From: Climacium dendroides
Taxonomy: Eukaryota > Streptophyta > Bryopsida > Hypnales > Climaciaceae
Assembly (NCBI GenBank): GCA_950106755.1
Contig: OX467089.1
Coordinates: 22,363,345 to 22,427,344, forward strand
Reading direction: 5' to 3'
DNA: 64,000 nucleotides
A program made the position numbers and the translations under genes. Positions 23,201 through 35,979 of the stretch are shown here, in pieces. Position 1 is the first letter of the stretch; each line of letters starts with the position of its first letter. The notes beneath the pieces were generated by a model. It worked only from the letters and a program-made list of their open reading frames with translations, did not search any database and was not told where the DNA came from.

Positions 23201-24539
23201 CTTGTTCATTGATGGTGAGTTGCATACTTAAATTATACCTGCATAATATGTACATATAACTTTAGTATTTAGTTTTAAAAAAAAATTGGTTTACTGGAAG
23301 GACCTTGCTTCCAGCTATTTTGTTTTGATTTAGCTGCATGTTTTAAGAACTGTAGATCTATCTTACCATCTGAATTTGATTATCATGCAGGCGGGCTGCC
23401 TATTGAAAGTGATGACCCTAGGTGGGAAATTTATGTGTCACTGGAAGGAGAAGGCCCAGAGATAGTGGTCACTGGATTTTGCACAGTCTATCGCTTCTAC
23501 AGCTACCCTGAAAGCACAAGGTTGAGGGTTAGCCAGGTATATAGTTGACCCCCATCTACTCTCTTGATTCAGTACCATTATAAGGTTCTAATGTGGCCAA
23601 AGTAATGATAGTTCCAGCCTCATTAGCAGAAGAGTTGAATTTTGTGTCCCAATGTTCGTGGATATGCTTTTTGTATTAGTAGATTTCTAATTGGGTCTTT
23701 TCTTATCTTTTTTGGAACAGATTCTGGTTCTTCCTCCTTATCAGGGACAAGGGTATGGATATAGGATGTTGGAGACAATTCACAGAATAGCTATCGAACG
23801 CAATTGCTATGACATCACCTTCGAGGATCCCTCAGATAGCTTGCAGGAGCTGCGTGAATGTATGGATGTACAACGTCTTCTTCAGTTTCCGCCTGCTGTC
23901 ACAGCTCTCTCCTCGTGTTTAGCCAGATTTCGCACCATGGCTAACAGTGAAATGGAGATTGCAACTACTTCAGGACAGGATTTGATTCCTGATTCTTCCA
24001 ACTCTTTCACCAAGGGCAACAGTAATTCTTCTCATAAGTCGAAGTCAAGTACAATTATTGATAGGGGTTATAAGACCATATTGGTGCCTCCTTCAGCGGT
24101 AGTAGAGGAAGCGAGGAAGGCTTTGAAAATCAACAAGGGCCAAATGAAACGATGCTGGGAGGCTCTGCTGTTTCTGCAGTTAGAATCATCGGAGATGGCC
24201 ATACAAGAGGCATTCAGGGAGCTCCTTGTGAAGAGGCTTCATGCTGAGATTTTTTCAAAAAAAGATGAAGATGTTGGTCAAGGGAAGCAGATAACCGACA
24301 CAGACAATGATTACAACATTGATAAAACTTTCACTATGATGCGTGTCCAGCAATCGGATGCCAACAGTTCTGATCCAAAGATGATTGGTGATGTCCTCGA
24401 CGCTAGCGATGAAGAGAAGAAGCTGCAGGCCCTTCAAGAGCTTCTCGAAGAACGCGAAGTAGAGCTGCAAGCTGTGGCCGACAAGGTATCTTTAAGGTGT
24501 AAAAAGCTGGGCATCTCGGTAAAGGTCAGGGATGTATAA
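20255..24539 (+). CDS. HAT1: Histone acetyltransferase type B catalytic subunit HAT1
   Basis: HAT1 acetylates newly made histone H4 (Lys5/Lys12) before chromatin assembly, with an RbAp46/MSI-type partner. Exons: 20255-20342, 21365-21412, 21646-21758, 21856-21924, 22162-22233 (or to 22209), 22397-22473, an uncertain exon ending at 22696, 23133-23214, 23391-23536 and 23721-24539. The N terminus has a basic SKRRKLD nuclear-signal-like motif. The HAT1 N-domain includes FFGEEGKIYGYKGLKIDVWL. The GNAT part includes RVSQILVLPPYQGQGYGYRM, where QGQGYG is the acetyl-CoA loop, followed by YDITFEDPSDSLQELRECMD. A long C-terminal helix tail ends in EEREVELQAVADKVSLRCKK. The exon 6/7 junction is awkward: exon 6 ends in phase 2, whereas the longest open exon 7 (22550-22696) starts in phase 0. 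An acceptor at 22614 restores the frame. Confidence 0.9.
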
Positions 24540-27500
24540 TCAACATATATGAGCATTTAGTGCTGCGTAGTTTTTTTTGCATCACTAGTCGATATTTTTC
24601 TCTTGGGCTAGATCCGATTTTTTTTGAGAACAATGACAAAGCGGCATCTTCATCATCAGTGCGAACTTCACTGTACATGTAGATAGCCGCTTTCCAGCAC
24701 AAAGATCCATTAGATCAGGTAGACCATATGTTCTGTATGTATTTCGGTTTTGATTTTGACCGAGGTGGGTACGATGCTCTTTAGTCTGAGGCTCGGACTG
24801 CGGTTACTGACAATGATTTTCTTTCTAGGTTTTAGGCTTCCTACTGTATATGCGTCGATTTCTAATGGATTTTGAACGGTGGCAACAGGGCTCTTTTGCC
24901 CAATGTGATTCACCGCGATTTTGATTTCTTCCCTCCCTAAATTCTTCCAAAATCCCCCTTTAAGAGATTTGAACTGGTAAATTTTTTAACACATGGATTA
25001 ATGGATACATCTAGGCTCTCTTAAAATGTTACTAGATTCTCCACACAACCAATTTGACTTTGTTATGTTGACTGAATTGCAATCGAATTTTATGGTTTTT
25101 TACCTCGAACTTCAATCAGATATATTTATGGTAAATCATGTATATAAACTTGTTTAGATTCAATATGTAGGATTCGAATGTCTTAAGCATACTCTAAACC
25201 TATTGAATTGGTTTAGGGTTTAGGGTATGTATAAGAAAAACCATAGATGTTCATAATACATGACCTTGCTATATGACAATAAAATGTACACAATATTTGA
25301 AATCTGTATTTGGAATAAATTATCAAGTCTTTGTAAATAAGTTCATTTTTCAATTAGACACAACATTATATACTTGGTCTATATAAGAATTTTCAATTTA
25401 GTATTTCAAAAAATTACAATCTTGTATAGTTTGATTAGAATAAGTTGAGTTTCTGATTGTAATGATCATTCATTGAATTTTGGATGATTTTCAAATGAAG
25501 TGGAATTTGAACTTATCAATTTTTATTTTCTTTAAAAAATATTGTATAAAATATTTGATAATTTGAAAACAAATAAAAACAAATGCCAAAATTCACTATT
25601 TGGATGGTGGGACTTTAAGAGGCTTATTAGTGTGGGAATTATAAAATTCCTCTACACTAAACTAAATTTAAAAAATTTAAACTTTAAAAAATAAAAAAAT
25701 AAAACCTACAAAAAAGGTATCCATTGGTCCTATTCAAGGTCCTATTTATCTCAACAAACTAGGCTAACCATTCCTTTAGGAGTGAATATTGTCTACTTTC
25801 AACAAAGTTTTGATCTAGCTACAAGGTTGTAAGAAATTTAAAGAAGGCAATGTTTCTATTTCATTAATTTTGTATCAAATTTGTCAAATAGTGCCAATAA
25901 TTATAAAATAGCTACCAAACAAGCAACTCCACTACAAAAACTCTATACTTGTGGCAATGGCTCACTTTCAATTGAGTAAGGTATCTAAAGAAGGCATTCC
26001 CCAAATCACTCTTTGAGATTGTTTTGGCCACAATTGCACCTTGTTACATCCTCATATTGTGAAAATTGTAAACAATTTGCATAATAACAACTCCAATGTG
26101 GAATTTGGGGTAAAAGGGTCGGAATTGGGTTACAAGGTTGTAGTTTTATGATGCCAATGAATACTATTTTGCAATTTTTATACGTGACCAAAGTTAGTTT
26201 TTTAATTCTACAATCTTGAGTAATGTTTTTGGATTATCCTTGCAACTGTATAGGAAATTAAAAGAGTCATATTGGAATCCAAATGAAGAAGAAGAATCCA
26301 TTTGTAGGGACCACAATGGAAAATTGTATATTTTTGCTTGGATCACATATAAAATGTGTTGTTTTTTCTTCAAAAATTATTTGACTAGAATTAATGAGTA
26401 CAATTCTCTAATATTTTGTTTAGCAAAAAAATAAAATGTAAAACCAAAGGGGCCATCTTACCTAAGGTAAGAACACCTAAATGCAACATTTTTTGGGGTT
26501 TCACTATCTCAAAAGATGAATCAACAAACTCTTTTTTATGAGATAATGAGCAAATTTGAGAGAAATGCAACATGTGTGGTTTTGTAATTTATTGAGGCCT
26601 TAATAATATTTTACAAATTTTCAAAGTTGAGAACATAGGATGTCCAATACATAACACTCTACTCACCTTGAATGGCCCCCTTGAAGCATGCATTGTCTCA
26701 ATATTACAATTGCTTTAACCTTACCTTGAAAGGACGAGACCTATCACTCAACTTACTTTGCCAAAAATGATTTACTTTGTGGACTAAGGGCCACTTCTCA
26801 ATATGGTTGTCTAAGTTGAAAGGTGTGGGATTGAGTGGCCAAGCTTTATTGACAATCTAAAGTAATGAGCAATAAATATTAGGAATTTGAGCCTTTGCTC
26901 GGCTATGGTGTGAAGCCTTCAAAGGCCAAGCCCAAAGTCCAAACCCTTGGCAATTAACTCCTACATCCCTTGAACTTAAATTGATTCCTAAATTGGCTAA
27001 AATTAACTAAGTTTCTATCTAAAAATCCTTGTGCTACTAGTACATTGTAAAAAAGGCCTTTAATGGAGACATTTTAGCCAAAATTGCAACAAGCAATAGA
27101 ATTTGATAGCCAATTTGCAACTTCCTCTATATTGAAATTAGCATCTATTTTGTTAGTTTTGTTTTATAGTACTCCCAATAGTTCTTCATAACTTGCAAGA
27201 TCCTTTCTTTTGTATTTTTTTTAATACTACTCACTCTCAAGGTAGCCAAAGTTGATGCCAATTTGTCTTAAAGGTAGCATATTGCACTAAATTCCATAAT
27301 CTAGTTTTGGGACCATTAGTGTGAAGCCTCCAAAGATTAAGCCAAAGTCCATACTCTTAGCAATTTAATGGTTGAGATCTTGTCATAAGTCAACAACTTG
27401 AGTCATAGTTTGGACTTTTATTTCTACCCAACCCAAACTTCCTTTGAGAGTTCGTTGCCATGTAGGTAGTTGGAGGGCATTGGCCTTTAGACTCGTGCCT

Positions 27501-28290
27501 TCTAGTGCGAAGGGTTGAGAGGGCAAACTTTTGGTTTCTTGAAATTTGATTGGTGGAAACCCACGGCTTCTTGACCTTTGGGTCATAGTGTGAAGTGACC
27601 TTAACAGGTGCATTTGTCATTTCTACAAGTAATTTTGAAAGTCGCCCCTCAATCACTTTTTGACCTTGGTGGTATTTTTTTAGGGTTAACTTTGAAACTT
27701 CATTCGTTAGATAACTATACCTAAAATTATCCAAATAAACAAATTCAACATGATTCCTTTGATTTTATTGAATATTTTTTGTGGAGTCTTGTTGGTAGTC
27801 GAAAGGAGATTTTTAGAATGCATTTTTAGACATTGTATGGATTTCAATGTGATGAATTTTCATGACTTTTCAAAGTGTTGAAAATGATTGTTTCTAAAAC
27901 CAAGACTCTCATAAATAATGAGAATATATTTTAAACAAGAATCTATAGGGGTAAGAATTAAGGTAGTCTTAAGAGCTGATTGCGTTTTGGGGGAAGCTAA
28001 CCTCCTCGAAACAATTTCAAGTAGATTTTCATAGGAAGACAAATGTAATTGGCGTCTAATCCTACTTGTTTCATATTTTTTGAACCTTCATGGAATTAGT
28101 TACAAATTTTTGAAGTTGAAATGCAGTGGTCACTGAAAGCGACCACCTCATGAAATGTACACTGTTGGTACATTGAAGAAAGCGAAATGTACCCAGATAT
28201 CATGATTGCTTTTAGAGGAGGCTACCTTTGAGCTACACAAAAGGCCTCCCCCCCAAACTGGGCTTGGCGGCAAGCCTGCTTCAACTTTGG
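24540..28290. other. AT-rich spacer after HAT1
   Basis: The first few hundred bases are probably HAT1 3' UTR. The rest has no recognised gene. A diverged direct repeat occurs at about 26907-26965 and 27319-27370 (TGTGAAGCC..TCAAAG..CCAAAGTCC). 27765-27965 resembles 31350-31500 in FPG1 intron 1. Open frames on the minus strand at 27383-27734 have no identifiable domain. Confidence 0.4.
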
Positions 28291-28293
28291 CAG

Positions 28294-28321
28294 CTTTGGC
28301 GGGAACCAACTCCCGCCAAAG
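28294..28321. promoter_or_regulatory. Inverted pair of E2F-type sites
   Basis: CTTTGGCGGGA and TCCCGCCAAAG form a perfect 11-bp inverted repeat separated by six bases. TTTGGCGGGA matches the E2F/DP consensus. The pair lies about 300 bp upstream of the orphan leader copy in a locally GC-rich, promoter-like stretch (28230-28450). Confidence 0.5.
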
Positions 28322-28599
28322 AAACTACCCCCGACCTGGCAAACCACAGGACCTTGGGAACAAGCGCGAGTTCCCATACTGATCGACGGCGATCCTCGCC
28401 CCGTGAAGATCGGACGTCGGAGAGGACGGGGACCATTCTTCAGCTTTCTGCTGTTCAATGCCATTTTCAATGCGATGGTGATCCTCCACTTTCCCGCTCT
28501 GTAATCGCTACTAGTTCTTTAGGGTTTTAACAGCAGCTTGTATCGTTGCATTTGTGTGGGCGGATTTTGTATTTGCTGCTCGTAAGAATCCAATTCTGA

Positions 28600-29625
28600 G
28601 GTGTAGGTTTGCTTCTTTCGAGATTAAGACCGACATCCCGCTTTTCTGTGGAATGTGGAGAAATCGCGCTGGATTAAGGTGATTTGTGAAGCTTCTTGAC
28701 TTGTTAGTCTGTAGAACATAGATGAAGGTTGCGAGAACATTTCGGTGGTTCCATTTGGGAATTTGTTTGGTGTGTGAGAACGATGTTTTAAGGTTATGCA
28801 ATAAATGTTTATCTAGAGTGTTGTTGGTAGAAATTTACAATGGTACCCGACTTCTTAAGGTTATGCAATGGAGACTTAGAGTAGTGATTGGAGAAATTTA
28901 CAATGGTGCCGTGATGTTTTTAAGGTTATGCAATGAGCTTTTGAGTAGAGTTGGTAGAAATTACAATGGTGCCGTGACGTTATCGATGAGCTTTAGAGTA
29001 GTTATTGTAGAGGTTTGCAATGGTGCCGTGAAGTTGTGTTGGTAGAAGTTTACAAAGGTGCCGGTTGTTTGTTTACATTGTTGGAGTTGTGCTGATGTAG
29101 TGCTTTGGGTGCAATGAAAACAAGAAGTCCTTTGAAGTTAATTTAGATAATGGGGTTTGGAGGCCTTCGTTTCTGATTGGCGTAGCCCTTTCTGTTTTTT
29201 TCTTGCAGGATTTAAGAGGAAGGGGAAAGATTGAGCGTCGAGGGAATTTAAGAGTGCTTGAATGGTACGTCAGCTCGTGTGCTGGTGACTACTTAATAGT
29301 GCCATGAGGACGAGAACGCCGTGATTATGGGGCCAGGTTTGCATGAACTCTGAACACACTATTCATGAAATTGTTTTTTTAAATGTTAATAATGTGATGC
29401 ACAAGTAGTTCTTCCTTTAAAAATAGGCAGGTCTAGATTGAAGTTTTCTTAAAGCTTTACCACTTGGCGAAAAATTCAATTGATATACCCTTCAAGAGTC
29501 TTGCATCCCGACCCACCGGATTCTTCCACTGCCGTCTGATGGGCTGTCCATGCCCCTACGACTCCCCCCGTTGTGGTTTCCAAGTTGGAAAGATCTTCTC
29601 CTTGACTTGTTGGTATTGATTTGAG
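28600..29625 (+). pseudogene. Orphan third copy of the TIR-HSPA12-like gene leader
   Basis: Matches the leader regions of both TIR-HSPA12-like genes in order: GACCGACATC, GAGAACATTTCGGTGG, a leader exon at 29219-29336 (acceptor TTCTTGCAG, CCATGAGGACGAGAACGCC, donor CCAG|GTTTGC), TGCCGTCTGATGG, CCCCTACGAC and GATCTTCTCCTTGACTTG. The later acceptor (GCTTGCAG in the other copies) is changed to CTTCCAC. No TIR or ATPase sequence follows within the window. At 28800-29060 it carries internal direct repeats of the phrase TACAATGGTGCCGTGA. It may be a promoter relic of a lost third gene, or a separate non-coding transcript. Confidence 0.6.
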
Positions 29626-29639
29626 AATAACAGGACCAA

Positions 29640-30690
29640 TCATTTACCGCATACTGTACACATGCAGGCATTCGTTTGTCTCTTCAAACCGAGGGAAACG
29701 TACACTTCTGCTCAGCTTGAGTTCCCAGGAAGGAGATTGGCGGAATCAAATCTGTTTGGAGCTGACGCTGTTTTATTCTGGGGAGTGATGGTTTCTCTTC
29801 ATGTGCGGGTCAATCTCGGTGTTGCACGAGTCTGACTCCCATTTGCGGGTATGCTTCCTCAGTGAGTGGAGGACACTTCGATTTTGTTTGTGATGTGGAG
29901 CCTGAAACTCCCTTGCAAGTTCCAGACTAGCTAGTTGTGAAGCTTGGTTGTGGATGTTCTTGATGTGGGTTATTTTTGGAGCATGCTGTCGCGGGCTGAT
30001 GGTGGTGAGCGCTCTTTTGTGGCTGTCCAAACTCAGTGGTAAATAAACTCTACAAATACTGCTAAAGCTCCTTTGCTAGCCTAAAAATGAACCAATCAAA
30101 CAATAAAATTTACACAAGAATCCTGTATGCTCTTCACGGTTATCGAGAAAAGCTCACTGGACTTACCGCTCCAGGACTTCTCTCCACCATCCATACCAGA
30201 TTCTAACGTTCCTCAATACGTTATTAGAGCATCCTAATTTAAAATGTATATTTTCTGAACATCTCAGGCGGTTGCACTGAAAGGAATGTCCCATTGCACG
30301 CAGGCATTGCCCCGAACAGCATCATTGTTTGATTTAAACATTATAGAATTTCAACTAGGACAAATAGCTTCACGAGAATGAATAGCTGCTATTGTGACTG
30401 TTCACAAAACTAGCTAGTTCATAACATTCATGAACTAGCTTCAGAACTGTGGTTGCAGCCTTAAAGATGGTGTCGACACTCCGGCTGAAACATGTATTTT
30501 TGCGTTATTGTTTTTCTTCAATAAAGTAACGACCATCACCAGCCCAATGGTCCAGAAACGTACACATATGTACCCAAACCGGTAAAAAGAGAAGCGATCG
30601 TCTATTCTGAAAGGAAATCTGCATTGCAAAACGAATGCTATTGGCGAGTAGAACTACCTGACGGTACGAGTGGCAATTTCTGCCCTTGCT
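29640..30690. other. Spacer between orphan leader and FPG1
   Basis: No conserved coding frame seen on either strand. CTAGTTCATAACATTCATGAACTAG (30412-30437) forms a small palindrome. Confidence 0.35.
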
Positions 30691-30696
30691 GCCTCT

Positions 30697-30825
30697 TTTC
30701 AGTCGTAGACACTACGTGATAAGTGGGACTGATGTGTGGAGGGTCTACTTTTACATAACACTTTTTCAGACGTAGGCACTACGTGATAAAGCCTCTGTCT
30801 CTACTTTTACATAACATTTTTTTTA
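30697..30825. repeat. Tandem duplication in FPG1 promoter
   Basis: Two adjacent units of roughly 60-70 bp share TTTCAG(T/A)CGTAG(A/G)CACTACGTGATAA and CTACTTTTACATAACA. They lie about 130-260 bp upstream of the FPG1 start codon. Confidence 0.75.
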
Positions 30826-30954
30826 TGGTTTTCCCTGTGCTGTGTTTCAAGGGTGAAGAAGGGATCCTTGTGAATAGTGCCATTGGGAGGGATTTGGGGG
30901 TTAGCCTGCAAGTGAAGGTTTCGTTCTGGGAGGAAGTCTGAACGGTGGGGCAAG

Positions 30955-33900
30955 ATGCCGGAGCTCCCGGAAGTCGAGGCAGCCAAAAGGCTAGTGGACA
31001 GCCACTGCCTGGGAGGGACGATTGTGAAGGCCGTTGTGGACACCGACAACAAAGTGATCGATGGCATAACGGCGGCTGCACTTCAGGAGGCCCTGACTGG
31101 GAGAAAGATTGTAGGTGCCCATCGGAAAGGCAAGCATATGTGGCTGGAACTCGACTCTGCTCCTTGGCCCTCCTTCCAGTTTGGTGCGTAAACGATGTCC
31201 TCAGCAATTCCTATCGCGGACTTTTCTGTTGTTCTGAATGACATTTTTCTTTTTCATTTCTTCTTTTATGTTGGCGTGAATGGCACTAAGGGAACTACAT
31301 CTAATTGCTTTCCAATAAGCAATTGAGATTTGTTCCTATTATTATATTGCCTAATGTTTTATTGGATCTTTTTGGAAGTGGAAAGAGTACTCTAGACTAT
31401 CATAAGCATTTTTTGGACACTGTATGAAAAAAACTATGAATTTTTAAACTAGGCTCTCATGAATAGGGACTGTACATTTTAAGCAAGAATCTTAAAATAG
31501 CCAACAGTTGGTCCATAGCAAGTAGGCTATGGACCAACTGTTGGCGCAATGCATCTTAATATTACTCGCTATTCGACTTCGTCCGTCTCTTGTTGCCCTT
31601 CAAGCTCTACAGTCTTGCCTTTTTGAATTTTCTAATTTTCCGATGGACTTGGACCTGCAGGCATGAGCGGTGCGATTATTGTGAAGGGCATTAAAGGTCC
31701 ATCGTACAAGAGGTAGGTATTTCTTTGTGCCTTGGATGTCTGAGAATGTTGTCCATGGTGAATGTAGAGAGTTCGTAAGAAAGGACACGGGGTGCAGTTT
31801 CACATAGTTAAATACAAGGAATATCGCTATATGGGTTTCAGATATCTTCAAGTATCTGATGTGCTCCTTGTTGTTTAATTGCTATTCAGGCCGTTATGAG
31901 GGCATGGTGTTTTAATTTTTTTACCCATTCTGGAAAGAACATTAGGTGCATTCCAAATCGTATCGGCTACAGGAATAACCTTTCTCGTTTGAATATTGCA
32001 GCTCCAAATTGAGCGACTCAGAAGAATTTCCTTCAACTTACTCTAAAGTCCACTTGCAGGTGTGCATCCCCTACTTCATTTCTGTAATGCTATACTTTTG
32101 TGAATGAAAAGTGGTTTGTCTAGGACAGTGGTATAGCATGAAGTTGAAGGTTTGTAAGAGGCAGATCAAATTTAGGTCAATGGCTCAGGTAGTTTCTATT
32201 CATATTATACAATTGTTATGACAACTTCTCTTTCTGGTGGTGTTAGCCATTTCAGAATGGGACCCTTTAGCGACTACTACTTATTCCACAGTCTCTTAGT
32301 TCCTCCGTTGTTTAAGATGCATTCTAGGGAGTCAGCGTGCTTTCTATGATGCATTGGGAGCCCAAGCGTCCCTTTGAATTAAAGACTGTGCAAGCTTGTA
32401 AGCGGCGCTGACGTTACGATAATTGTTGGACATTGGTTCTTACTCACTCCATTGCTTATTACTTTTGTGATATAATATTTTGTCTCTTTTGTATGGCGGA
32501 CTTATTAGCGTCTGGGTATTTTAATGTGTTGGATATTGTGTCCTTAGATCTAGTTAGTTTCAGATCATTATTAGAGGACTTTCCTATTCCAAATCCAGTG
32601 CTTGTACATTTTAGGGGTAGATTTTTTTATGGCATTGGGTTATTGACAGCGCTGAAATGGGATGGTGGCATGTAGTTGGACAGTGGAGTGGAAGTGGCGT
32701 TTACTGATAAACGTCGTTTTGCTCGAGTACGCCTACTCAATGATGTACGTGTCCTTACGAGTTTATGTCAATTTTGTGTTATTACTTATCTTTGTCTTCA
32801 AGTATTGCAGTTTTGTATTCCAGTCGTCTCTTCCTTCCAGCTGTCGTTTTTTCGTGTTTTTACCCATAAGATACCGTCTCAACGAATAGCACGTCTTTTA
32901 TTATCCCAGCACGCGTTTAAGTTCTTGACCATTTTGCTTGTGACTACTTTCTTTGTTTTTTCTTGCAGCCTTCCAAAGTGCCACCGATTTCTGAGCTGGG
33001 TTTTGATGCTTATTTAGAGCTTCCAAGTGCAGAAGATTTGATTGAAGCTTTCAAACCTAAGAAAGGATCTGTTAAGGCCCTTCTTCTGGATCAGGTACTG
33101 CACAGAGGAAGGGAAACGTTTTTTGGTATAGCGTTTGTCATGGTCGCTCGCAATTCTAAATCGTCATTATAGGCGCATCTCAGTGAAGCACGACGGAGGC
33201 ATGATGTGCAATGTCTTTAAACTTTGTATTTTGATGCGTCTGTTCATTTTCAGGATTCTTTAAATAGGTGGATTTTTGGCAGGCGTGACAATAACTTAAG
33301 TTTGTTGGTCCCTGCAGAGTTTTCTTGCAGGCATTGGAAACTGGGTGGGAGATGAAGTGCTGTACCAGGTATTCTTTCGGCTTCATTGACGAATTAGGGA
33401 CGGGCTTTATTTTGTTTCCATTTCTTCATTATTCACACTTTAGGCATGCCAGCAGTGGTTCCTAGATTTGAACCGTGTCAATCGAGGTTGTACTGTGTTG
33501 CGACTTTATATATATCTATTACCATATGAACACTTGGCACAACGGCGCTTAGGAAGGTCAAAACGTGGCTTGATTCACGTCGTGTGGAATATGTTATTAT
33601 CTTTTCCGTGAACGGAGGCTTGTGACGTGAGATCTCTGAGGTTTGTGTTAACCTAATGAAGAATGATCATTATTTTCAGTCAAAAATTCACCCCGAGCAG
33701 TTAGCCCACTCTTTGAAGGAGGAGGAGGTCACCAGATTACATACTGCCATTCGTGAGGTACGAACTTGATTTTAGAAATTAAGTCCTGTATCATCGAATT
33801 TTCTTTTGATCTCTGGCTTTATTAACACTAATAGTCAGCAATTTTGTTGCTTCTAGGTGGGGTGGTGTTAAATACTCTTGCTACCGAATGTTGAAACTAT

Positions 33901-35121
33901 TTTCAACCAAGGGGAGCCTCTGGGTGTTTATTTGTGTTGACTGTGAGTGCAGTGTTGTTTTGGTTTTATATGGCTTCAACTCAGGTAGCTGATCATTCTG
34001 GTTGCGGTGAGGTCTTCTTTGTAGGTGCTGGAGAAGGCAGTTTCCGTCGATGCAGACAGCGAGCAATTTCCTCGGGGTTGGCTGTTCCATCATCGCTGGG
34101 ACAAGAAGCCTGGATTGATTGATGGTATGTACAGTAAGCCACGAATCTTTTTACATGCTAAGCTGTGCCATCCTTGAATGTCATCAATCGCCTTGTTTGT
34201 AAACCCAATTGATGTTGTGTTTGATTTTTCTCAGGGCACCAGATTCAGCAGATCACCATTAGCGGACGGGTAAGAATTTTCCCGTTTGACGTGAATGCCG
34301 CTCGGGACTCAATCCTTACTTATTTATCTGAATTTTATCATTTGTGCTCTTATTTTGAAAATATCATAAACTCTTGAGATACTTCATTCTAAGAACCGTG
34401 TTTGCTGGTGCAGACATCAGCTTTTGTCCCAGCCGTACAGAAATACAGTGGACCTGAGCTGAAAGGAGCTAAGACGACCGCAACTGTTGCGGGTGAAATA
34501 CCACCTGAAGATGAGACTGTGGTCGACCCTGATGCGGATGCAGATACTGCAACTGGTGATGTCAGTGCAGATAAAGCTGGTACTAGTGAAACTCCTAAGC
34601 GTGGTAGGGGACGGCCTCCAAAAGTGAAAGCCGACAATGCAGCGACACCTGCAGCAGCCGTCAGCAACGACAGTCCTGGTGTAGCGAAGAAGCGGGGGAG
34701 ACCTCCGAAGCTGAAAAATACCGTGAAGACTGTGCCCGGCGAAGAGAAGACCGAGGTGGAGGAGACTGAAAAGAAGAGTCCCAAGCAACGAGGCCGGCCT
34801 CCGAAGGCAAAAGCTGATGCTTCCAAGGAGGCCGTCAGCAAGGCTTTGGAAGAGGCTCCAGCGAAAGGAGAAGAACAAGATGACGCCGAGCCCGTAACGC
34901 CCAAGCGCCGGGGTCGACCTCCCAAGTCGAAACCTGAAGCTCCAGAAGAGTCCGAGAAGACGAAGAAGGCCAAAGGGGAGGAAGGTGCCGTCACTCCGGT
35001 TGGCTCTGCCGAGGCAAAGAAAAGAGGCCGCCCTCCAAAGGCGAAACCTGAGACAGATGCTCCTGCTGCTGTTGCTACGACGCCAACCCCAAAGAAGAGA
35101 GGCCGCCCTGCGAAGGCCTAA
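30955..35121 (+). CDS. FPG1: Formamidopyrimidine-DNA glycosylase (plant FPG/MutM) with AT-hook tail
   Basis: Bifunctional DNA glycosylase/AP lyase that removes oxidised purines in base excision repair. Ten exons agree in phase: 30955-31183, 31661-31712, 32002-32059, 32676-32744, 32969-33094, 33318-33368, 33680-33757, 34025-34124, 34235-34269 and 34414-35121, giving about 501 aa. The N terminus PELPEVE supplies the catalytic Pro2, Glu3 and Glu6. RKGKHMWLEL holds the conserved lysine. FTDKRRFARVRL and FLAGIGNWVGDEVLYQ (H2TH) follow. As in other plant FPGs there is no four-Cys zinc finger; the region after GHQIQQITISGR leads instead into TSAFVPAVQKY. The last exon encodes a Lys/Glu/Ala/Pro-rich tail with six AT-hook cores (RGRPPK or RGRPAK), likely for chromatin or AT-rich DNA binding. 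Confidence 0.95.
31501..31544. repeat. Perfect 19-bp hairpin in FPG1 intron 1
   Basis: CCAACAGTTGGTCCATAGC at 31501-31519 is followed, after a 6-nt loop, by its exact reverse complement at 31526-31544. It sits at the end of a dispersed repeat (about 31350-31500) also found at 27765-27965. Confidence 0.9.
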
Positions 35122-35979
35122 GTTGCCACCTGTCGACTTGCAATCTTTTGAACGTCATTGGTTGTTATTTGAAAGTTAGTTTGTCATTTGGAAGTTGTCA
35201 TTTGGAAGTTAGTTGTCATTTGGATGTGGCACTAAGCTGGTGTACATGTTTTAATTGCTTGTGCATGGACTCAGTCCAGCTCAATTTTGCTGTGTATTTT
35301 TGGCTTTCTCACTAGACTTTCCATCTTGTAACGGAGGACCATGTTGTAATTTGTATTTCTTATTCTTGTCTCTACGGCTTTTGGCAATCCCTTAGATAGA
35401 GCTCCATATCCTGGTCCGAACTGTTTCAGGTCCTTATGGTCCTTGCTCGATTTTTACGCCCACACCTGCTAACTTATTAGATTATGATTTATGAAGCCCT
35501 GAATGGTATCCAATTCGTTTTCAAATATTGGTGAATGTGGAAGATAGCTGGATTTGTGCTTCACATTTCCCCAGTATCCTCAGTAACCAGTGAGTATTTT
35601 GCATGGTAATGTGTAGACATTATGCCTCCTAGCATTAATTAGGAAGCTGATTTGGAGAAGATTGTGTTGATTTTTTTGGGAGCAATCAATTCACCATTAC
35701 ATTCTTCAACTTCCGTAATCTATACAATCAAAAAAATGAATGGGTTTAGAAGTTCACACTTGCTACACTTCATGGAGCCCTAGGAAGGAATTTTGATTTA
35801 TAATGAGCTTTGTGAGTATGAATTCACTGATTTTTTGATGTAATGTGATGTAGTTCAATAAATGCTTTGAGTTTGAGTTTGAAATGGTTGCATATGCCTA
35901 GAAATTTTTGGCTAAAAGACTTGATTCTATTCCTCGAAATTTAGTTGTCAAAAAAGTTGCAATGTGAGTTTGTAGTTCT
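35122..35979. other. FPG1 3' flank
   Basis: The first part is likely 3' UTR, with triplicated GAAGTTAGTTTGTCATTTGG-like phrases at 35172-35225. No other gene seen. Confidence 0.4.

Noticed and set aside
34389..34994. 201-aa open frame opposite the FPG1 AT-hook exon
   Set aside because: A shadow caused by the biased Lys/Pro/Ala codons of FPG1. It has no independent domain.
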